Assembly: GCF_005239135.1 (NCBI RefSeq)
Contig: NZ_QKNX01000002.1
Coordinates: 496,001 to 560,000, forward strand
DNA from: Natronomonas salsuginis
Lineage (GTDB): Archaea; Halobacteriota; Halobacteria; Halobacteriales; Haloarculaceae
Reading direction: 5' to 3'
Length of the DNA stretch: 64,000 nt
The notes under the pieces were generated by a model, which had not been told where the DNA came from, did no database searches, and was given only the letters and a program-made list of their open reading frames with translations. This document shows, in pieces, positions 6,804 through 14,277 of the stretch; within the stretch, counting starts at the first letter, position 1; each line of letters begins with the position of its first letter. A program made the position numbers and the translations under genes.

Positions 6804-7625
6804 TCAGAGTGATCGGTCAATGTTGTGACTGAGACAAGCAATAGTGAGTTCACGGAACTGCTTCCACCATCGTCGGGAGCGAACAAACGCACCGTACTTC
6901 CGCTTGAGCGTTGAGTTGACCGCCTCGGATTGACTCCGCTGGCCGTAGAGATCAGCGTCTAAGCGCGCGTTCCATGCCTTGTGGAGCGATGTAAACTCAC
7001 GATGCTTTATCAGTGGCCGAACCTCGTGTTGCCGGGCAAGTTGCCTGATCTTCTGGTCGTCGTAGCCCTTGTCACCGAGTAGAATGCCAATATCTTTCGG
7101 GTTGCGCTTGATCAACGACGGCGCAATCTGGCTATCGTGTTTTCGTGTTGTCGTCACGTGGAGATCGAGGATTGCGTTCACTTTCGTATCGACCAGCAAC
7201 GTCACTTTGAGCTGCTGAATCGTGAGTTCGGCTCGTTTCGTGTAGTGTTTTGAGGCGTGACTGCGGTCGAATCCTGACGCATCAACTCCAACGACACCGT
7301 TTGTTGGAAGTAGCGTCGCTGAGAGAGTCAATATGGCACGCCAGACAGCCATATCAAGCCGGTTGAACGCCTTACAGAGCGTTGATGGCGTAGGAAGTTC
7401 AGCTAATCCGAGGGCGTGACGAATGCGTGGCATCTCGATCAGTTCGTCAAGCAGGCCACGATAGGTCGTGTTCTTCCGAACTTTGAGACACAGCAAAACA
7501 ACGTGCTGGGGAAGTGTATAGCGATGTTTGGAGAACTTTGAGGAGTATCGAGAAACCGCTCGGCGTGCCAAATGGAGCGCCTTCTCAGTAAACCGGAGAA
7601 TCTGCGACTTCGGGAGGGGCTTCAT
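6804..7625 (-). CDS. IS5-family transposase (DDE)
   Basis: 273 residues, apparently full length. The DDE catalytic triad is visible as D115 (VVGVDASGFD), D185 (ILLGDKGYDD) and E234 (SQSEAVNSTLKRKYG), with the Y-x2-R-x6-K-like context of IS5/DDE_Tnp_1 enzymes in the final segment. The N-terminal helix-rich region (about 1-90) would bind the terminal repeats. The 8-bp target duplication fits the ISH1 group of the IS5 family. The start codon at 7623-7625 is 34 bp from the right repeat. It probably mobilises both the outer unit and, in trans, the inner cassette. I cannot name the exact IS. Confidence 0.9.
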   Translation of the reverse strand: MKPLPKSQILRFTEKALHLARRAVSRYSSKFSKHRYTLPQHVVLLCLKVRKNTTYRGLLDELIEMPRIRHALGLAELPTPSTLCKAFNRLDMAVWRAILTLSATLLPTNGVVGVDASGFDRSHASKHYTKRAELTIQQLKVTLLVDTKVNAILDLHVTTTRKHDSQIAPSLIKRNPKDIGILLGDKGYDDQKIRQLARQHEVRPLIKHREFTSLHKAWNARLDADLYGQRSQSEAVNSTLKRKYGAFVRSRRWWKQFRELTIACLSHNIDRSL

Positions 7626-7659
7626 CTCGTGGAATTACAGGACGAACATGTAACTCTCT

Positions 7660-7677
7660 GAGGGTTTCAACAGAGCC
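7660..7677 (-). repeat. Right terminal inverted repeat of outer element
   Basis: Plus-strand GAGGGTTTCAACAGAGCC, ending directly at the 8-bp duplication. Confidence 0.88.
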
Positions 7678-7685
7678 TTATATTT
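7678..7685 (+). promoter_or_regulatory. Right copy of outer target duplication, doubling as TATA box of the gene at 7713
   Basis: ttatattt repeats 4903-4910 exactly. It is also a good TATA box about 30 nt before the ATG at 7713, so the insertion appears to have duplicated the core promoter while replacing the BRE side with transposon end sequence. Confidence 0.65.
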
Positions 7686-7712
7686 AATTAGCACCCTTCG
7701 GAACGGTCTGAT

Positions 7713-7895
7713 ATGGTTCAGCCGACGAACCTGACCCGGCACGACGGGCTGTTGGCCGCGATTTCGGCGTCGCTCGCGGGCGGGGCAGCGGCGGGATGGC
7801 TGTCGACGATCCCCACGCTCGCTGGCGTCGGTGCCGGCGGTTTCGTCGCGACACTTTTCGTCTTAACCTCGCTGTTCGTCGTCCCCCCGACATGA
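7713..7895 (+). CDS. Small two-helix membrane protein
   Basis: 60 residues. After a short hydrophilic start (MVQPTNLTRHDG) there are two hydrophobic segments (LLAAISASLAGGAAAGWL and AGVGAGGFVATLFVLTSLFVV), suggesting a small hairpin membrane protein. No family is recognised. Host-like GC content and a TATA box at 7678-7685 support it as a real gene next to the transposon. It ends 4 bp from the stop of the convergent epimerase gene. Alternative: a chance open frame, less likely given the promoter and composition. Confidence 0.6.
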   Translation: MVQPTNLTRHDGLLAAISASLAGGAAAGWLSTIPTLAGVGAGGFVATLFVLTSLFVVPPT

Positions 7896-7898
7896 CGT

Positions 7899-8933
7899 CT
7901 ACCGCGGTCGAACGCCCGTTCCCGCCTCGACCGCGCCGAGGTCGAACCGACCAGCCGTGACGGGGACGCCCGTGTAGGGGTCGTCCTCGAGCAGCAGCGA
8001 CCCGTCGAGGTCCGCGTAATCGAACAGCGGCAACAGCTGCGCCGCCCCGGCGATGGCGGCGTTCGTCTCGATCATGCAGCCACACATCACCTCCAACCCG
8101 TGCGCGCGGGCCGCGTGAATCAGCTCGATCGCGGGCGTCACCCCGCCCGTCTTCATCATTTTGAGGTTCACGATGTCGCATCGGTCGGCGATCCGCGGAA
8201 CGTCGGCGGCGGTGAGACAGGACTCGTCGGCCGCGATCGGCAGCGGGGAGCGCTCGTAAACGTGTCGAAGCCCCTCGGGATCTTCGGCGGCGACCGGCTG
8301 TTCGACGAACTCGACGCCGAACGTCTCGAGCGTCCGGCAGTTGCGGACGGCCTCCTTCGGTCGCCACGCTTCGTTCGCGTCGACCCGTATCGTCGCCGCT
8401 GGTGCCGCGGCGCGGATCGCCTCGACGATCTCGAGATCGCGATCGGTGCCGAGTTTCACCTTCAGTATCGGATAGCCGGCGTCGACCGCCTCCCGTGCGC
8501 GCTCGGCCATCGCAGCCGTCTCGTCCAGCCCGATCGTGAACGACGTCGCCGGACAGTTGTCGGCGTCCGGCGACAGGCCAAGCAACCGGTACGCCGGTTG
8601 CTCGAGACGCTTGCCGGCGAGGTCCCACAGCGCGATATCGACGGCGGCCTTTGCGGCGGGATTGTCTCTCGCGACCGACTGCATCCGATCGGCGACCTCG
8701 CGTCTGGCGTGCGGATCGCCGACCGCGTCGACGGCAGCGAGCAACTCGGGCAACAGGGCTTCGACAGTCGCCGCCGTCTCCCCGTAGTGCGTTGACGGGG
8801 CTGCCGCCCCGTAGCCCGTCTTTCCGTCGACTTCGAGCGTCACGACGACGTTCTCGGTCGTCGCTGTCGTCCCCCGCGAGATCCTGAACGGGACCTCGAG
8901 CGCCAACTCGACGCGTTCGAACGTGACGTTCAT
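7899..8933 (-). CDS. dgcA: Enolase-superfamily dipeptide epimerase (DgcA / L-Ala-D/L-Glu epimerase type)
   Basis: 344 residues. Enolase-superfamily signatures are present: a KVKLG motif at about 160 (catalytic Lys), RVDANEAW (metal Asp), VEFVEQP (metal Glu), AADESC (metal Asp) and IVNLKMMKTGG (second catalytic Lys). This layout fits muconate-lactonising/dipeptide-epimerase enzymes that epimerise L-Ala-D/L-Glu. In other organisms a member of this group is paired with the DUF1611 protein DgcN for D-glutamate use. Here the start codon overlaps the stop of the upstream DUF1611 gene by 4 bp (ATGA), so the two are translationally coupled. Exact substrate remains inference. Confidence 0.85.
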   Translation of the reverse strand: MNVTFERVELALEVPFRISRGTTATTENVVVTLEVDGKTGYGAAAPSTHYGETAATVEALLPELLAAVDAVGDPHARREVADRMQSVARDNPAAKAAVDIALWDLAGKRLEQPAYRLLGLSPDADNCPATSFTIGLDETAAMAERAREAVDAGYPILKVKLGTDRDLEIVEAIRAAAPAATIRVDANEAWRPKEAVRNCRTLETFGVEFVEQPVAAEDPEGLRHVYERSPLPIAADESCLTAADVPRIADRCDIVNLKMMKTGGVTPAIELIHAARAHGLEVMCGCMIETNAAIAGAAQLLPLFDYADLDGSLLLEDDPYTGVPVTAGRFDLGAVEAGTGVRPR

Positions 8934-9955
8934 CGGTCGGGGACCAGTTGCTCGACGATCGCTCCCGCCCCGTCGCGGACGGGATCGACAGCCGGGGCGC
9001 CGATCGATCCTCCGTACTCCGCGATCGCGTCCGCGGCCTCGTCTGCGTCGAGTCCGTAGGTGTTCAACGAGCCACCGAGTAGTTCCGTCGGGGCGACCGG
9101 TTCGGCGAGCGCGACGTACAGATCGGCCAGTTTCGACGGATCGGTGACCGGATACGACTCGTAGCCGTGGATGACCTCTCGATCGGCCTCGTGACACAGC
9201 ACGAGGTGATCGGGCTGTGCGCCGTGGAGAATACCGCAGGTGACTGTCGAGTAGGCGGGGTGGACGATCGATCCCTGTCCCTCGACGAACAGGTAGTCGT
9301 GCTCGTCGGCGCGCTCGCGGATGAGCCGCTCGACCGCCCCGTTGGTGAAGTCGCTTATCGTCCGGTCGATCGGAATGCCGCTGCCTTCGATCATGATTCC
9401 CGTCTGCCCCGTGGGGACGAACCCCGCGTTGAGTCCGGCCGCTCGGGCTGCTTCGACCAACTCCAGCGTCGCCGTCATCTTGCCCGTCGAACAGTCGGTG
9501 CCGACGGTCAAGATCACCTCCACGTCGAGGTCGCGGACGATCCCTTCGGCGACGGTGAGGTCCTCGGGTGGGTTCCGAACGTCGCGCAACTCGACGCCGT
9601 GGTCGGCGGCGAGCGCGGCGAACTCTTCGTCTTCGGCGAGGAAGTAGTGCAGCCCCGAGACCACGTCCGCGCCGCGTTCGATTGCGGCTCGGACGTCCGA
9701 GCGCCACGATTCGTCGAACCCGCCTCCGATGGGGGCGATGCCGATCAGGAGGGCGTCGAAGTCGGGGGCGTCGGCGATCGACTCGACGATCGGTACGTCG
9801 TCGGCACCGACGTCCGGGAGGTGATCACCGACGGTCGTCCCCGCCGTCGCGCGGTCGAGCACGGCGACGACTTTCTGGTCGCCGTAGCGGAGGACGCCGA
9901 CCGCGGTCTTCGCGCGATCGGGGAACTGCTCGTGGGCAAGGATTGCGACTCGCAT
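8930..9955 (-). CDS. dgcN: DUF1611 (DgcN-type) P-loop protein
   Basis: 341 residues from the ATG at 9953-9955. An N-terminal Rossmann-like domain (MRVAILAHEQF...) is followed by a P-loop-like segment GTDCSTGKMT at about 150-160 and by VPTGQTGIMI and FVEGQGSIVHPAY motifs characteristic of DUF1611. Members called DgcN act in D-glutamate catabolism together with DgcA. The 4-bp overlap with the epimerase gene downstream makes the same pairing likely here. An ATG further upstream is possible but would put the TATA-like AT-rich stretch (around 9975-9990) inside the gene. Confidence 0.82.
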   Translation of the reverse strand: MRVAILAHEQFPDRAKTAVGVLRYGDQKVVAVLDRATAGTTVGDHLPDVGADDVPIVESIADAPDFDALLIGIAPIGGGFDESWRSDVRAAIERGADVVSGLHYFLAEDEEFAALAADHGVELRDVRNPPEDLTVAEGIVRDLDVEVILTVGTDCSTGKMTATLELVEAARAAGLNAGFVPTGQTGIMIEGSGIPIDRTISDFTNGAVERLIRERADEHDYLFVEGQGSIVHPAYSTVTCGILHGAQPDHLVLCHEADREVIHGYESYPVTDPSKLADLYVALAEPVAPTELLGGSLNTYGLDADEAADAIAEYGGSIGAPAVDPVRDGAGAIVEQLVPDR

Positions 9956-10060
9956 ACGCACCCAACGACGCTCCCGAATAATAAGGTCATCAATGACTGC
10001 AAGTAACGGGCCAGCCGATCTGCGCGGAGATACCCACGGCGCGGCCGCTCGCAAAGCGTT

Positions 10061-10948
10061 TCACAGCCCGTACAGTCGGACCGACCAGAAGTCGGCGAAG
10101 GCGTCCTCGAGGGCGGCCTTCGGCTTCCCGCTCGCGTCCACCGCTGCAGTCGCGTCGGCGTCGAACTCGTCGATCAGTCGCCGGTCGCCGACGACGTACC
10201 GTCGGTCGGCGCCGACCGAATCGAGCGTCTCGACGCAGTCCTCGACGTGGGCGGCGATCTGCTCGTCGCGGAGGCGCTCGAAGCGCCCCTGTGAGAACCC
10301 GCCCTTCGAGTGATCGCTTTTCACCCGGCTCTCGAACCCCTCGTAGGCGACTCGCTCGGCTCCCTCGTAAACGCCGACTGCGAAGATGTCCGAGCGCACC
10401 ACCGCCAGCGCGAACCGGCCCGTCGGCCGGACCCACGAGCGCTCGATTCGGGGGGATTCGGCCCACTCGGCGAACGGTTCGGGGGCGACCGGGGGTCGGA
10501 GCGCGACGGCGACGAGTCCGGCGTCGTCCGCGCAGACGAGACACGGCGAGGCGCGAGCGACGAGCGGCGTCCGATCCCCGAGCAGGTCGCGCAGTTCTGG
10601 CGGCGGCTCAGCGTCAACGTAGGCTGTGAGGACGCCTTCCGGACCGCCATCAAGGGAGGCGAGTCGATCGAGAACCGCGTCGGCGCGCCCGCCGCGGAGC
10701 GTCTCCTCGTATCTGAATCCGACGCCCGAGTCGTCATCGGGTCGCTCGGCGGCCTCGAGCCGCCCTTCGAGGTCCGCGATGCGGTCTTCGAGGCGGTTCG
10801 CTCGCTCCTCTGCCTCCTGTTTTTCCGTGACTGCGTCCGCTCGACGTTCGCTTTCGGCCTCGAGGCGGGCTTCGAGTCGGTCGCGACGCTCTTCGAGGGC
10901 TTCGATCTGCGCCTTCAGTTCCGTCCGGCCGAGGAGATCGTCGAGCAT
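10061..10948 (-). CDS. Vms1/ANKZF1 (VLRF1)-family peptidyl-tRNA hydrolase-like protein
   Basis: 295 residues. The first ~70 residues form a charged coiled coil (EALEERRDRLEARLEAE...). The C-terminal half has an eRF1-domain-2-like fold with the diagnostic segment KGGFSQGRFERLRD, matching the GGxSQxR loop with catalytic Gln of Vms1/ANKZF1. Family role: releasing nascent chains from stalled 60S/50S ribosome-tRNA complexes in ribosome quality control. The coiled coil replaces the ankyrin and zinc-finger parts of eukaryotic proteins. It lies 24 bp after a DUF5802-type gene and is likely cotranscribed with it. Confidence 0.8.
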   Translation of the reverse strand: MLDDLLGRTELKAQIEALEERRDRLEARLEAESERRADAVTEKQEAEERANRLEDRIADLEGRLEAAERPDDDSGVGFRYEETLRGGRADAVLDRLASLDGGPEGVLTAYVDAEPPPELRDLLGDRTPLVARASPCLVCADDAGLVAVALRPPVAPEPFAEWAESPRIERSWVRPTGRFALAVVRSDIFAVGVYEGAERVAYEGFESRVKSDHSKGGFSQGRFERLRDEQIAAHVEDCVETLDSVGADRRYVVGDRRLIDEFDADATAAVDASGKPKAALEDAFADFWSVRLYGL

Positions 10949-10972
10949 CGACGGATCGACGCCCGCGTCCGA

Positions 10973-11308
10973 TTAAAATCCCGCGGGACCGTCGGGGCCG
11001 AGCTCGAGCAGCTGTCGGGCCCGGTCGGCCTTCGCGAGGAGTACCTCGCGGAGCATCGGCGGGTTGTCGGTTCCGGTCGCCGACAGCGCGTCCGCTGGGA
11101 GCGCGACGGTCCGTCCGGGGACGTTATCGGCCCCGTGGACTGCAACGTGTGTCGATCCGATCTTCATGACGAGCGGGTCGCGGGCCGACTCGTACAACTG
11201 CTCTGTAACCAGTTCGTGATGCTCGCGGTGAATCACGGCGCGGTCGCCGTCGTGGGGTTCGACGTAGAGTCGGCCTAGGTAATACCCGCTGGAGAACTGT
11301 TCGAACAT
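10973..11308 (-). CDS. DUF5802-type haloarchaeal protein
   Basis: 111 residues beginning MFEQFSSGYYLGRLYVEP, the start I associate with the haloarchaeal family DUF5802. No catalytic motif, signal peptide or membrane helix is seen; the fold looks beta-rich (VMKIGSTHVAVHGADNVPG). A TATA-like ttatatg on the coding strand about 30 nt before the ATG indicates a leaderless transcript. The Vms1-like gene follows. Function unknown. Confidence 0.75.
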   Translation of the reverse strand: MFEQFSSGYYLGRLYVEPHDGDRAVIHREHHELVTEQLYESARDPLVMKIGSTHVAVHGADNVPGRTVALPADALSATGTDNPPMLREVLLAKADRARQLLELGPDGPAGF

Positions 11309-11530
11309 GCCGTCGATGTATTGTTACATGTTAGCACATATAAGTATTGTCTGGGTGTCGTGGGTCGTTATCGGGAGCGTTCTGGCCACCGCGGTGTCGC
11401 GACGGTATCGATAATATGAACTTTCGACGCCGTATAAACGATATTATCGCCTCTCGGTCGATGGACTCAGATCGCTAAACGGTTCGAACGGAGCGGGGTT
11501 TTTATTCGATGACGCGTCTACATCGGTGCA
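11309..11530. other. Divergent intergenic region with AT-rich inverted repeat
   Basis: 222 bp between divergent genes. It holds TATA-like elements for both sides (around 11337 for the minus gene and gtttttatt near 11498 for the plus gene) and, at 11409-11417 and 11441-11449, a perfect 9-bp inverted repeat cgataatat / atattatcg with a 23-bp spacer. A regulatory role is possible. Confidence 0.5.
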
Positions 11531-12496
11531 ATGAGTCGGGGTTTCGTCAGTCGTTGTGTGCTCGTCGTCCTCGTCGGACTGGCGAGCGTCTTTGCGCTCG
11601 CCGCTGTCGCCGGTCCCGCCGCCGCGGCGCCCGCCACCGGGAACGCCTCGCTCGGGGCGGACATCTCCTCGTTCATGCAGGCCAGCAGCGTCGAAACGGC
11701 CGACGACGTGGAGGACGGACAGTTTCAGGCGGCGCTGAATCGGACCGAGGATTCCGAGGAGCGCCACGCGCTCATCGAGTCGCGCCAGGCGCGACTCGAA
11801 GCGCGGAGCGAACGGCTTCGCTCGCAACGCGAGACGCTGGGCGAAACGCCCGACGTTCGAAACCGATCGATCGCGACGCGGATATCGGTGGGTGCGACCG
11901 AGCTCGAACGCTCGGTGAACGCGACCGAACGCCGGGCCAACGAGGCGGGCGTCGCCACCGAGCGGCTCTCGGCGCTCCGCGAAACTGCCCGAGCGATTCC
12001 CGGCCCGGCCGTCGCCGAGTTGGCTCGCGGAGTCGGCCCTCCGCCGAACGCGGGCCCGCCGGACGGCTCACCAGCGCGGGACGACGACCAGCCGCGTCCC
12101 GACGCCCTCGGTCCGCCGAACGGGACCAGTGCGCCGACGGACGCGCGCGATGCCGAACGCGTCGGGCCGCCCGGTGGGAACGGAGCCGACAGTGGATCCC
12201 CGAGTAGCGGATCGGCGGGCGGCGGTGCAGGCCCCCCGGACGGTGCGGCCGATGATACACCGGGTGCGGGACCGTCGAGTGATGATCCGACCGCCCCCGA
12301 CGCTGACCCCGACGACGAGCGAGACAGCGATCCGGGGTCCGACGGGGACTCCGGCGCGCCACTCGAGCGCGGGAACGGTGACCCGCCGACCGACGGTTCG
12401 TCGTCGGACTCGGCCGCTGAATCGGCCGGGTCGAACGGCCGTCCCACGAGCCCTGGTGACGGGGCGGGCGCACCGCCGGACAGTCGAGATACGTGA
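11531..12496 (+). CDS. Secreted protein with coiled coil and Gly/Pro/Asp-rich tail
   Basis: 321 residues. The N terminus is a Sec signal peptide (hydrophobic VLVVLVGLASVFALAAVAGPAAAA). Residues about 60-150 form a charged helical region with several N-x-S/T sequons (NRT, NRS, NAT). The last ~150 residues are low-complexity Gly/Pro/Asp/Ser-rich sequence with repeated GPP motifs, as in haloarchaeal cell-surface proteins. No C-terminal anchor is seen, so it is likely released or wall-associated. A TATA-like tttttatt sits about 30 nt before the ATG. Family and function not recognised. Confidence 0.75.
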   Translation: MSRGFVSRCVLVVLVGLASVFALAAVAGPAAAAPATGNASLGADISSFMQASSVETADDVEDGQFQAALNRTEDSEERHALIESRQARLEARSERLRSQRETLGETPDVRNRSIATRISVGATELERSVNATERRANEAGVATERLSALRETARAIPGPAVAELARGVGPPPNAGPPDGSPARDDDQPRPDALGPPNGTSAPTDARDAERVGPPGGNGADSGSPSSGSAGGGAGPPDGAADDTPGAGPSSDDPTAPDADPDDERDSDPGSDGDSGAPLERGNGDPPTDGSSSDSAAESAGSNGRPTSPGDGAGAPPDSRDT

Positions 12497-12561
12497 ATCG
12501 AGTCTCCCTTGACACGACGGTGACCCGAACGTTGATACTGGATAAACGTCAACCGGAAGGT

Positions 12562-12801
12562 ATGCCCGATATACTCGCGGAGAACCTCTCGGACAAGGAA
12601 GTCATGGGATCGGATGGGTCCAGCCTCGGCACGCTGTACAACATCACGATGGATCTGAAGACAGGGACGCTCCAGCACCTCATCTTGGACCCCGGCCAGC
12701 AGACGGGTGAACTCGAGTTCAAGCGCGACGAAGCGGGGAACTACCGAATCCCGGTCGGCCGCGTGCAGGCGGTCAAAGACACGATTATCATCGACCGCTG
12801 A
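12562..12801 (+). CDS. PRC-barrel domain protein
   Basis: 79 residues from the ATG at 12562, preceded by the ribosome-binding sequence ggaagg. The whole protein is a single PRC-barrel: ILAENLSDKEVMGSDGSSLG, then a beta-rich centre and a terminal VQAVKDTIIIDR strand. PRC-barrel proteins occur in archaea as RimM-like or CdpB-like adaptors; small archaeal ones have been tied to RNA metabolism and cell division. The gene is 6 bp upstream of the Nob1 gene, and this pairing hints at a link to ribosome maturation (inference). Confidence 0.85.
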   Translation: MPDILAENLSDKEVMGSDGSSLGTLYNITMDLKTGTLQHLILDPGQQTGELEFKRDEAGNYRIPVGRVQAVKDTIIIDR

Positions 12802-12807
12802 GTTCGT

Positions 12808-13263
12808 ATGCACGTTCTCGATTCGTCGGCGTTCATCGACGAGTACACCACTGACGAGCCGGTCGCAACGATTCCGATGGTCCGTGAGGAACTCCAAGAC
12901 GAGGCGGGGTATCGGTTCGACGCCCGCGAGGGTTCGGGAATGCGGATCCACATCCCCGATCCCGAAACCGTCGAACGGATCGAACGCGCCGCCCGCGAGA
13001 CGGGCGACGCGGAGACGCTCTCGCGGACGGATATCCGCCTGCTCGCGACGGCGTTCGAACTCGACGCCGTCCTCGTTACGGACGACTACGCGATGCAGAA
13101 CGTCGCCGAGAAGCTCGATATCGCCGTCGACGTGATCGCCCAGGGGGGGATCGACGAGCGCCGCGACTGGAAGTTCCAGTGTCAGGGCTGCGGTCGCGTC
13201 TTCGACGACAACCGGGATCGCTGTGAGATCTGCGGCAGCGAACTCACGCGCAAACGGCCCTGA
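12808..13263 (+). CDS. nob1: Nob1-like rRNA maturation endonuclease (PIN domain plus zinc ribbon)
   Basis: 151 residues. PIN-domain acidic residues are visible: D5 (MHVLDSSAF), the glutamate in MVREEL, the aspartate in SRTDIRLLATA and the pair in LVTDDYAMQ. The C terminus is a zinc ribbon (CQGCGRVF...CEICGSEL). This matches archaeal Nob1, which cleaves the 3' end of pre-16S rRNA at site D. It directly follows the PRC-barrel gene (6-bp gap), suggesting an operon. Length is typical. Confidence 0.88.
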   Translation: MHVLDSSAFIDEYTTDEPVATIPMVREELQDEAGYRFDAREGSGMRIHIPDPETVERIERAARETGDAETLSRTDIRLLATAFELDAVLVTDDYAMQNVAEKLDIAVDVIAQGGIDERRDWKFQCQGCGRVFDDNRDRCEICGSELTRKRP

Positions 13264-13410
13264 TTAACGGGTCGGATCGCTGTCGAGTTCCTCCAGACCG
13301 ACCTCGACGAGCTGCCCGACGACCTCCTCTTCGGTGAGGCCGTACGTCGTCGCGATCCCCTCGATCCGGTTGGCCAACTGGCCGTCACATTCGAGGCAGT
13401 ATCGGGGCAT
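13264..13410 (-). CDS. Small CxxC protein
   Basis: 48 residues from the ATG at 13408-13410: MPRYCLECDGQLA followed by a helical acidic tail (TEEEVVGQLVEVGLEEL). One CxxC pair is present, which would need dimerisation or a partner to bind zinc. Its stop (13264-13266) directly abuts the Nob1 stop, so the genes converge tail to tail. Small single-CxxC zinc-finger proteins are common in haloarchaea. Function unknown. Confidence 0.65.
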   Translation of the reverse strand: MPRYCLECDGQLANRIEGIATTYGLTEEEVVGQLVEVGLEELDSDPTR

Positions 13411-13514
13411 GTGCCCCCATATGTCACCCGTTCGCATAAATATGTGTCAGACGTATGACGCACGCTCGTCGCCGGACGGACAGACTTAATCGATCGCCGA
13501 CCGAACCGGCGTCA

Positions 13515-14261
13515 ATGAGTATCACCCCCGATCGGGGCCCGCCCTCCCGTCGCGTCGTCGCGATGACGATGCTCGGTGGGGTTGGCCTGCTCGCCGGGCT
13601 ATTGCTCGGTTTCGTGACGTTCACCCTCCTCGGCACGCCGCTGTCGCTGTCGGTGGAGTCACCCTCGGGACAGTTGCTGTTCACCCTTGGGACGTACCTC
13701 GGGATGGGCGGCGTCGCGGGGCTGTATCTGTTCCGCCACGACCTCACGCTATCGTACGTCAGGCTGCGTCGTCCGTCCATTCGCGACCTCGCGGCGATCG
13801 CTGTCACAACCGTCGCCCTCATAGCGCTCGCCGTCGCGATCCCCAACCTCATCTCGCGGCTCGGACTCCCGTTCACCGAACACAGCATCACGGAGAGCAT
13901 AGAGATGAACCCCGCCATCGCGCTCGTCTTCCTCCCACTTTCGATCCTCGTCGTCGGCCCCGCCGAGGAGTTCCTCTACCGCGGAATCATCCAGACCCGA
14001 CTCGGAGAGGCCTTCGACGCCGGCGCTGCGGTCGCGCTCGCGTCGCTCATCTTCGCTGTCGTTCACTTCTTCGCGTATCTCGATCCGGCAAACGTCCCAG
14101 GCACGGTCGTGACGATCCTCCTTCTCCTGCTCCCGCTCGGGGCGATTCTCGGTGCCGTCTACGAGTACACGGACAACCTCGCCGTCCCGGTGCTCGCCCA
14201 CGGCGTCTACAACGCGATCACCTACGCCGCCGTCTACGCCGAGGTCGTCGGGCTGTACTGA
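13515..14261 (+). CDS. CPBP-family intramembrane metalloprotease
   Basis: 248 residues with about seven membrane helices. The Abi/CPBP motifs are in place: E151-E152-F-L-Y-R156 (motif 1), H184 in the next helix (motif 2) and H229 near the end (motif 3), which together form the metal site of CAAX-protease-like enzymes. Substrates of prokaryotic members are mostly unknown; proposed roles include membrane-protein processing and peptide self-immunity. Start chosen at the ATG before SITPDRG; upstream in-frame sequence looks non-conserved. Confidence 0.85.
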   Translation: MSITPDRGPPSRRVVAMTMLGGVGLLAGLLLGFVTFTLLGTPLSLSVESPSGQLLFTLGTYLGMGGVAGLYLFRHDLTLSYVRLRRPSIRDLAAIAVTTVALIALAVAIPNLISRLGLPFTEHSITESIEMNPAIALVFLPLSILVVGPAEEFLYRGIIQTRLGEAFDAGAAVALASLIFAVVHFFAYLDPANVPGTVVTILLLLLPLGAILGAVYEYTDNLAVPVLAHGVYNAITYAAVYAEVVGLY

Positions 14262-14277
14262 CCCCGCGCGATCGGTG

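Larger units (their letters stand above)
4911..7677. mobile_element. Outer IS5-family transposon with passenger membrane gene, invaded by a second element
   Basis: The ends are 18-bp imperfect inverted repeats (16/18 match): GGCTCTGTTGAAATCCTA at 4911-4928 and the complement of GGCTCTGTTGAAACCCTC at 7660-7677. An exact 8-bp duplication (ttatattt) flanks them. No repeat copy lies next to the 3' end of the transposase, so the left end really is at 4911. The interior is visibly more AT-rich than the host. Without the inserted inner element (and one copy of its duplication) the outer unit would be about 1.4 kb, holding the transposase and one membrane-protein gene on the same strand. That makes it a passenger-bearing IS. 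Confidence 0.85.
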
